This document shows positions 56,199 through 64,000 of a stretch of 64,000 nt of DNA, piece by piece. The translations under genes were made by a program, and so were the position numbers. The first letter of the stretch is position 1. Each line of letters begins with the position of its first letter. A model generated the notes under the pieces. It worked only from the letters and a program-made list of their open reading frames with translations, did not search any database and was not told where the DNA came from. The DNA comes from Bryum argenteum (Eukaryota > Streptophyta > Bryopsida > Bryales > Bryaceae): assembly GCA_037043015.1 (NCBI GenBank), contig CM073321.1, forward strand, positions 39,142,420-39,206,419. The letters run 5' to 3'.

Positions 56199-58131
56199 AT
56201 GAAGGTCAAGGTCATTGTTTGCTCGGAGGAGGAGTTTACGCGAGAACGAAACCAAAAATTTTAGGTCGGCTGCAATAGAATCGTCGTATTTTGTTTGCTT
56301 TAGGGTTTTAGAAAACACTAGTCTGAATTTGTTTGATGTCGGGAAGTGCAGAAGGTGTTTCGCAATTTAGATCCTAGTCTTCATCCACAGGAGAGGGCGC
56401 ACGAGTATATACGAGCTGTCAACTCTACCAAATCGGACAAGGTACAATTTGCAATTTGCTTTCAGTATCTAGAGAAGTTAACCCTTACATGACCACTTGT
56501 TTCAAAAGTACACTGAAAACCATGTCCGCGGGCATTTAAAGATCAAGATTTTGAGCAGAGGCTAATGTTCTGAAATACTTGTTACTGATGAAATTCTCGT
56601 GGTTGTGGCATGCTTAGGTTTTTGCAAAGCTCTTCATTGGAGCTTCGAATGGTCATTGTGATGGCGTCTCTTCCATGGCAAAGAACCCGCGCTGCCTGAA
56701 TTGCCTTGTGTTGGCCTCTTTGGATGGAGGTACGCATTGTCATTTGTATGGAATTTGATTGCTCAAAACCCTATTGTTATGGGGCACATAGTTAGATGGA
56801 TTGTATTTTCTCCTACTACACGCTTCTCACAACCCTAAATTTAGCCAATGAAGGGTTTCAAATCTTTAATCTGATTCATCTCTTGACCAAAACATGTAGT
56901 ACTCGTCATTGATAGTGGTTCAAAGTCTATCATTCTTTTAATTATTACAAAGGAAACTCCATGTTCAATCCACTCACATGTTTAACTTACTTTCTCTGTG
57001 TGCAAATATTTGGCTGTGGGACGTAGTGTACAAGTAAACTGTGAAAACTATTACTTCCATTAATTTAGCGAGCCATGCATACTTTTGCAAGTCTTACCAT
57101 GTTATAAGAACTAATGTGTGATTTTTTGCAGACGAACTGTGTGGAAATTTCTTGGTCACAAGGGAGTTGTGCGAGGATTAACCATCTCTGCAAACAGAGA
57201 GCACTTGGTATCTTGTGGCGACGATTGCACGTAAGCATTTTGATCTAGTATGCTCTTATTAGTCTTGTAATATTAATGAGGTGTCATGTAATTTTTTGGC
57301 GATCTACCAACAACTTGAGATTTTCAGACGAGTACATTAGGCGGTTGAGATCAAGCTGCGGGATCCTCAGAAAGCTATACTGATCGTGACCTTCTTCACT
57401 AGGAACATATATATTCTTGTTACTCGTGCGACTCTGGTGTAGGGAGGTGTTCATTACGGAGTATCTCTTATATTGCAGAGTGCATTTGTGGAAGGTGCCA
57501 ACTGCTTTTACCATTTTAGGGTACGGGTGATGAAGTCGAAATTATAGAGGTGTATACTATCATCTTCAGTGTTGCAGGATGGTGTTCGCTTCTACTGCGA
57601 GGTTCTTTTATATACATCTTTGCATTCTCTTTGCTTGGACTCGAGTTTTTCATTACAGAGATCTTGATGTCGTCTTGAGGGTCCTCTTAGCCATTTTAAC
57701 TGAGGCTTGAGCGCCTGTATAAATGCAGCGATTGGAGTATCGCTTTGTGCGAACTTCGAATCGAAACTCCATTGAGGAAATTAGTCATGCAGGTACTTAG
57801 CTAATCCTTTTGCCATCGTTCATTCTGTGCTCTGTAATTGTCATGTCCCTGCTACTTTTCTTTAGGAATTTTATGGTGGTTTTGTCGCTTATTCAGACAA
57901 AGACCAATGCAATCGCATGGAATCCTCGAGAACCAATGAACTTCACAGCTGTAAGTGTCCTCATGGCTTGGTAGCATAGATTACGTCTTCATTCATTTCG
58001 TGAAGCTGAACTTAAATTTTTGGTTTCTTGATTCTGGTCAATGAGGTCAGGAACTGCTATAGCTACGACATGCGTAACTTAAGTACTCCATGTGCATACA
58101 TAATGATCATGTGTCAGTTGTGTAAGTTTTC
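56199..58131 (+). pseudogene. DCAF13: DCAF13/SOF1-type WD40 gene, truncated 5' fragment with introns
   Basis: In the living gene this is a WD40 protein of 18S rRNA processing (SOF1) and a CUL4 adaptor. Exons: 56199-56264 (MKVKVIVCSEEEFTRER), 56352-56441 (KVFRNLDPSLHPQERAHEY), 56618-56729 (VFAKLFIGASNGHCDGVSS), 57132-57230 (RTVWKFLGHKGVVRGLTIS), 57479 to about 57520 (TVHLWKVP), about 57580 (FASTAR), 57729-57792 (SDWSIALCELRIE), 57897-57950 (TKTNAIAWNPREPMNFTA) and 58040-58131 (NCYSYDMRNLS). Damage: the last codon of exon 1 is TAG; the piece matching D-I-R-L-W-D-I before RTVWKF is missing; the acceptor before 58040 reads TC instead of AG; there is a frame slip near 58110. Nothing after about 58131 matches the remaining half of the protein. 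Introns are kept, so it is a DNA-level copy and not a retrocopy. Confidence 0.85.
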
Positions 58132-58872
58132 TACTCCATTGCAAAATGCTCCATTTATGTTCCAACTATTCATTACGTATAGAAGATGAAATTGAGTTAC
58201 TACCGGGGAATGCACAGGCGTGAGCGGTGAGCGGTGAGCGGTGAGAAAATTTCCAAAAAAATCCCCCCGAGTTTACGAATATTAAGTATCCTATTACCAC
58301 GGTTTAGGGTAAATAAAACTGAAATATTGGTATAGGGTTTAGAAGTAAATGCTCCCAAACCCGTGGACTTAAGTCACATTTGTTTAGATTTTTGGGTACA
58401 CTATACAATAGGTTAGGGCTGACTTCATCACAGACGTCATCACTTTAGGGGTTTAGGTGGTTTAGGGTTTCTCTCGCTCAAGTAAAAGTCGTGAAGGGCC
58501 AGAGAAGGTGACATAATTGTCAGAAGTAGGGGGCTTCCTTGTACACGAGGGAACCCCTAAAAATAGATTTTTTTTTTAAGAAAAAAATTGTTCGATTTAC
58601 ATATTATGGTTTCAAAATCCCAATTACCTCATAAACTTACTTAATACAAACTGAGTTTTATATACAACGACTCACTCAAACAACAAATTTGATTTGGCGT
58701 GATCAAAAAAATATTAGAGCGGTTTAGACATGGTAATTAGAATTAAAACGGTTTAATATATAACCAATACGCCAAGATGTATAAATAAGTAATAGTAACT
58801 CATAAATGAGTTGAAAACATACGAATTCAAAAATATCGAATATTGTTGCCAAAAGCTATAGGGAGGCTAAGT
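58132..58872. other. intergenic, no gene seen
   Basis: It has four tandem GTGAGCG units at 58220-58245 just past the point where DCAF13 similarity ends, and degenerate GTTTAGGG-like words near 58440-58470. Confidence 0.5.
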
Positions 58873-61800
58873 TCAATAGTAATAAAGAGAATGGTCGCTA
58901 TCGTGGGGCGTGTCAAATTCTTCATCACATTGGTCAGCTTTAAAATCTATGAAGCGCAATACACTCTGAGGAAACTTTGGTCGCTGGGCTTGAGCACGAA
59001 TAGGAGATGGAGCTGCCACCCACTGCTCGGCAAGTCGCTCAGCATACGAGGGAAGCGCAAATGGCGATGGAGGACTCCGAATGAGATCCGAATGGAGAGA
59101 TAATCTTCGAGTCAATCCTGCGTGACTAGATTCCAATGTGAAGTTTAGAAATTTCCGTTGACAAAAGCGTCATAAAAAGTTAAAATACAAAGAGCAGATA
59201 TAACGCACCCATGTACTTGCGAGGTTTCTTCCTCCTAGGCTCCACATCCTCTGTAAGATCTCTGGATGAGCTTGCATCAAGCCGACTTTGCCATTGCTCT
59301 AACATCGGTTTCAAGACTATCGCGAAGATTTCCTCATCTCGCTCCAAGCCGATGAGAAAACGATTCGTTCGAAGCTCCTGTACAAAAACAATTCGAGCAA
59401 GTGTTAGTATAAATCACTTGATCACATTTATCCTCAATCTTGACATAAACCACATACCTGTAGAAACACTCCAATCAAACACGATGTCGTTCTCGTCGGT
59501 CAAGCACTCGATAAAACACTGGATGAAATCTGGATGCTTCTCCCGAGCGCCCCGCCACGGTTTCCCATCGGGGCGTAACATCTGGTCTTCGGCGTGGGTG
59601 AAGTTGGTTAAGTTGTCATTGTCGTCCGGGAGAATGTCGAGCTGCCCCCATTGACCATTCGATCTCTTTATTTCAAACTTTGCATCCTTTCTTGCAAAGA
59701 CCTTGATGTGGAAGTTCTGAGTCTACACAATCCAATCGGGCGATTAGAAAACCACATTACAATCTATCAAATTGAACGGAGAAAACAATATAGAAATATA
59801 AACGCTGTAGATTTACCGTTCTGTCAGAGTACAGCGCGGACGTCAAACGAAGTGGGTTATAAGTTATAACCCCACCAGTCACGAACAATCTTGAACTGGT
59901 AACTATACGTGCACTCGTCCAACTCTCGTTCAATGGCCCTATCCCTTGGGTGCATGAGAAGTATAACCCCATCATCCGTTAGATTCGCATCAGCAAATGC
60001 GAACACGTTATCGAAATAATCGTCATCTCGCATGTTCCACATGGGTACAACGTGTGGTTCGATGAGAGGCACCATAAGGTTTTCAGGTGCATCAGCGATG
60101 ATTAGGTCAATGCCGGGATATTTGGGCTTTATAGTCATGTTTTGAATGGGCTTATCACGACCTTTCCCAACCTGGACGATAAAGTATAACAATTATTAGT
60201 GTCATAAAATCACCACGATTAAAGAGGGACATTGAAAACAATATGAAATTATGAGAATATGGGTTTACCTTACGAATATGCTGCATAATGCGTACAGCCT
60301 CAGGTTCCATGCGGGAATTAGTGTCGCTCAAGTTCAAAACCTCACCCATGTCTCCGTGCTCGAGGAATATGGGCAAGGTAGATACGTTAGCAGATACTTT
60401 CTCAGACAAGTCAGGACGCACCACATTGCGACCGCGAACAAGCCGATTAAATTTTGTGGCGTGGGATGGCAAGCCATCAACGTCACCAAGACGTTCACTT
60501 GCCTGAGTAAGGGAAGGACCAGATTCAGCTTGTGACGAAGGACCACCTTGAGACATTGATGCGTTCATGGCTGCAGGTCGTGATCTTGCTGGCACTTGAG
60601 CATGTTTCTTCTCAACTTTAGGAGCTCGGTTAGGCATATCGTCGACGAAGTCTCCTGCATCATTGTCGTCTTCAATGTCGATACGAGTTTGAGGTGCAGA
60701 GACGATGCCCACTGACACTGCAAGATCTTGCTCTACCGTAGGAACGAACGAGGCCAAGCAGTCCAAAAACCAAGCTCCAGTCTTGAGGGCTACTGTTGAG
60801 AACCTCTCGTACTGGCGAGGAGTGAATGCGTTATGCTTGGAGTCTTTATCACGAGCATCCTTCACAAACTCGGGAAGAGAAGACAAACGAAGAGCACCTT
60901 TGGTCATCAACTCGCGGGTAAAGTACCTGAAAAACAAAATGGTTTAGAAAACCAATTATTACCAAGTAGAAAGCAAATAAATAAGTAAGCGGGGAGCATA
61001 AAATACCTATAGACCAAGAGTTTGATGATCAACGTGCCATTCTCGAACTTCTTCAAATCGGTTCCTTTGACAAACTTTGGGCCTGCTGTTGGTGCGAGAT
61101 ATGCAAGGTACGCGTGATCCCAAAGGCGCACCCTCCAATGCTCTACGTAAGCGGATGGAGGGAGAACTTCCTCTTTCCACACAATAGGCATAGCGTGATT
61201 TTCGAGGATCTTATTGAACTCTTGTACGAGCTCGAACTCCAACTGCAAAAACGATTGTAAATCACGTAAATGAGAATTAAAGCATGATATAGTTTCAGAG
61301 ATTTGAACAACCCACAACACAAGTTTAATCACAGAGCATGCATACTTGTGCCCAAAAAGAAGCCTTCTGAATCCAGGCGTCAAAGGTTTTCTCTTTCATT
61401 GGACGATCCAAGGGAAAACACACAAGCTGTCTTTCATTATCCGTGCTATTCCACCAAGACAGCCACTTTGCCTTGAATTCCGGCTCAATATGAGATGTAG
61501 CAATCTTTTGAAGTCGCTCAATTGACAACTCGGGTACTGGAAAAGTCGAGTAGTGTGTAGTAATCTGATTAAGACATAACTCACGTCAATTATCATCTTA
61601 CGGATAATCAAATAGAAAGCAATAATATATTATACGTACCTCGTCGAAGAACTTGGGGCCATTTTGTGGATTAGCCACCGCGATAAATTTCTCAAAGTTT
61701 CGACCCTTTAAGATCTTGATGGTCTTTTGTTGCGCATGATGCATAGCCAAACCACACCCCGTGTCCGGTTTGCTTCTCTTTAGCAGTGGTCTTCTTGTAA

Positions 61801-62930
61801 ATCTTTGCAGCAAGGTATTGAGCCCGAGAAACCTCTCTCTGTGAATTACGAAAATCACACAGTACAAATTACATAACATTTGACCATAGTCATAAGCAGT
61901 ATTTGGAAGATCAATACTTAAAATTATTACCTTGAACAAGAATGCTACGAATACATCAACTGTCAGAGAATACCAAGTGGTACGCCTTGATTTCTCTTTT
62001 TGGCAAAAAACATATGCCTCTTCCGAAATCAAGTCCCTGAAAGCCTCAAGTTTCATGAATCCGAACGTCCGAATTTGTTGTAACTTCGCTGGAAGACTAC
62101 TCTTCACGAAGTCGTTCTCGGTCGACCTACAATTCAAACCATATGCATGAGGATGTAAGAAGTTAAGCTTAATGAAAAAAAATGTAAATCGAACTTCATG
62201 GAAGACAACCAACTTACCAATTGACGTCAGCCATGGCATTGACGAGAACGCCATTCCTTCCCCGTGCATCAAGCACGATGCAGTCAACCCAAATGTGCCA
62301 AGAAGGATCTTCTTGGTGAAACTCTGCAATCTCTCGCATCCATGCAGCCAAACAATGATTCCCTTCATAGACAAAAAACATTTTGCCTTGAAATTGACGG
62401 AGGTGGACGTCACGAGACAGGTCGTCCTCGAATCGTCTATTTCCATTCACCCAATGTTCATCCCAAGTGCTGACAATCTCCGGGGAAACAAGAAGATCCC
62501 GACTATCCTCGTCATATAACGAGACGTACATGACGCGATCACCCTCCCTATAACCTCGGGCAAACTCGTTTTGAAGCCTCTGCACGTCGGCTTCAAGAAC
62601 AGGTCTAACCTTCGGGTAAGATTGAAGGCGACATAAAGGAATTCGAAACCGGGACTTATCTTCCGGTTTGTTGAGAATCCCTTTGATGGCCTTAACGGAG
62701 TCCGTCGTGGTGCAAACTCGAATCTCGTGCTCGCTAAACTTCATATCCTTATCCTTGAGATGTGAAGGATGTTTAGCGGTCTCATCATCGTCGGAATCCT
62801 CGGAAAGAGATGACGGGCCCTCCATTTGTTGCTCTCTCTCCGGTGAAGCAAGCCCAAGGGCGTGCGTTGCGTGCACAATAGGAAGATGCTCACTAGGAAG
62901 CACCGCTTGGGCCCCTTCATCCCGGAGCAA
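58873..62930 (-). CDS. ParB-like domain plus beta-class DNA-methyltransferase-like protein, ten exons
   Basis: Exons (minus): 62930-62218, 62126-61931, 61838-61640, 61564-61346, 61242-61007, 60926-60269, 60171-59817, 59722-59458, 59377-59209, 59117-58873, all with GT-AG borders; about 1080 residues. Exon 1 has a ParB-like domain: IPLCRLQSYPKVRPVLEAD, then VYEGNHCLAAWMREIAEFH, like the G-x-R-R-x-x-A box. Exon 6 is a disordered linker. Exon 7 has methyltransferase motif IV as DLIIADAPE (DPPY usual), then FDNVFAFADANLTDDG and LLMHPRDRA. Exon 8 ends VFDWSVSTG (D-P-F-x-G-S-G-T usual) and exon 9 continues NRFLIGLERDEEIF. Motif IV before motif I is the beta-class order. Three flaws: 1-nt shift in exon 3, 7-bp tandem duplication (TTATAAC) in exon 7, phase mismatch at exon 8/9. 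DAPE in place of DPPY questions catalysis. Could be a recent pseudogene. Confidence 0.65.
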
Positions 62931-62965
62931 GCGCCGCCCGTCCCCCCATTCTCAATGTCACTTAC

Positions 62966-63604
62966 GTGATGGCGGGGGATGTCTTGTCCGGTGGATGGTG
63001 TCGGGACGTTCGCGATCTGCGATCCTCTTCCATGGGTTGGGTCTCCGGAATACTCAAGGGAGTATGCTCGCCATTCTCATTATCGTCATCACCATCTCTT
63101 GGCTGGATATATGAAAGGGTAAAACACTAAATTAAACTTATGCAAACAACAAATGTCAATAGATATATATCAGTAAAAATATGATGATTAGTAAACTATC
63201 ATCCATGGATAATACAAAATATAAATCATTGTATTGTCAAAGACAATACAATGTGGAGAGTCAAATCATGAATCAAGTTAAGTAAAAGTTGCTAGCCTAG
63301 GAGACCGTCTAGGGGCTAAACGGGCCGCATCTCGAGCTTCTAGTCTCTTCTCACGTGTATGACGTCGCCATTCTCTCATATATAGAGCATGAGCCTCCTT
63401 GTCAACAATATTGGATGATACAACATTGGAACCGGGAAAAGAATACCCATTAGAGGGCTCAGCCATGGGAACAATTGTGGCACGTAAACCTAAGACAACG
63501 GTAAGGGCTCCAATCCAATTTTGAACACCGTGACTCATTCCATCAAAATCACTACTATCAGTGTCAGACTCAATGACATGCTCCATGCTATCCGCAGAGA
63601 ACTC
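62966..63604 (-). CDS. probable upstream exons of the ParB/methyltransferase-like gene
   Basis: 63604-63278 follows a GTGTGCAG acceptor: EFSADSMEHVIESDTDSSDF, then a basic end (ALYMREWRRHTREKRLEARD, RRSPRLATFT) and TAA. 63102-62966 has an AG acceptor (TATCCAG) and a GTAAGT donor and encodes an acidic piece (PRDGDDDNENGEHTPLSIPE). Both share strand and spacing with the next gene, but I could not find a donor for the first, nor a clean link from the second to 62930. They may be its N-terminal exons or a separate small gene. Confidence 0.4.
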
Positions 63605-63643
63605 CTGCACACAAAAAAAATATAGCGGTTTAGTCACAATCAT

Positions 63644-64000
63644 GAGTGCACATTGGCAAAAAATAATAAGGCACAGAACAAATTAAACATGTTTAGACTG
63701 AAACGAAAAGAGATGGTTGAATTTCGAGCTCAAGAATGAAGAGTAACATATCTACTAAACTTTTCTCTTAGGACTCAAAGATTGAAACACTACCGAAACC
63801 TTTACAGATAAGGGAACATTCAAAACCACTATAGAAACATTGTAAGTGTAGTTGAGCTCAAGAAAAACCTGATTTTACCCACTTCTCCAAACATGCCAGC
63901 TACCCAAACAAACAAGCATCAAATATCATAATGGAGCTTCAATTAAGAGTTTGAGGTTCCTTCTTTGACAATTTGAAATGCACATTATATGAACCATAAA
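63644..64000. other. no gene seen at the right edge
   Basis: AT-rich DNA. It may be an intron or promoter of the minus-strand gene; no motif is seen. Confidence 0.4.

Noticed and set aside
58873-62930. Bacterial contamination as the source of the ParB/methyltransferase-like gene
   Set aside because: The coding parts are split by at least nine short AT-rich introns with GT-AG borders, so it is a eukaryotic nuclear gene.

Overview
The window looks like nuclear DNA of a green plant. It has plant telomere-type TTTAGGG stretches, plant-style GT-AG introns, plant transposon families (MULE, hAT, CACTA, a copia gag relic) and a copy of the conserved gene DCAF13/SOF1. The mix of repeats and unfamiliar lineage-specific genes would fit a non-seed plant, but I cannot name the species. 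No tRNA, rRNA or CRISPR array was recognised. Almost every coding region is damaged; the sequence is a graveyard of nested elements.

Layout. 1-0.3 kb: the end of an unknown Lys-rich gene running off the window. 0.86-4.65 kb: a decayed MULE transposase (zinc ribbon, DDE core, SWIM finger). 5.1 to about 15.3 kb: a large CACTA-like element that carries a protein-kinase-like gene, a coiled-coil/RING-H2 gene and an unknown Gly/Asn-rich gene, with G-runs and C-runs between the modules; a 334-bp MITE sits near its left tip. 15.7-18.2 kb: a clean non-autonomous relative with the tip CACTAGAGGAAAA and an AAT target duplication. It seems to have landed in an intron of a TNPA-like gene (15.3-21.2 kb, minus strand).

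21.4-39.6 kb: a block bounded by hAT-like tips in inverted orientation and studded with CpG-rich arrays built on CCGATCGG/CGGCCGAC. It holds a second kinase-like copy, two members of a family with the motif YVKMYHIxKLWPR (one joined to coiled coils and a RING-H2 finger), two copies of a repeat with an internal telomere-like run, two small insertions, and a hAT transposase. 39.9-41.4 kb: a copia-type gag fossil. 45.5 to about 52.4 kb: a broken Tnp2 CACTA element on the minus strand, split by a 1.7-kb non-autonomous CACTA (perfect AGG target duplication).

55.2-58.1 kb: a 5' fragment of DCAF13 with its introns, behind a 7 x 56-bp CT-rich minisatellite. 58.9-63.6 kb, minus strand: a gene of at least ten exons with a ParB-like N-terminal domain and a permuted (beta-class) DNA-methyltransferase-like C-terminal domain, almost intact. 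This gene, and the recurrent kinase/RING cargo found in two unrelated transposon classes, are the most novel items here.
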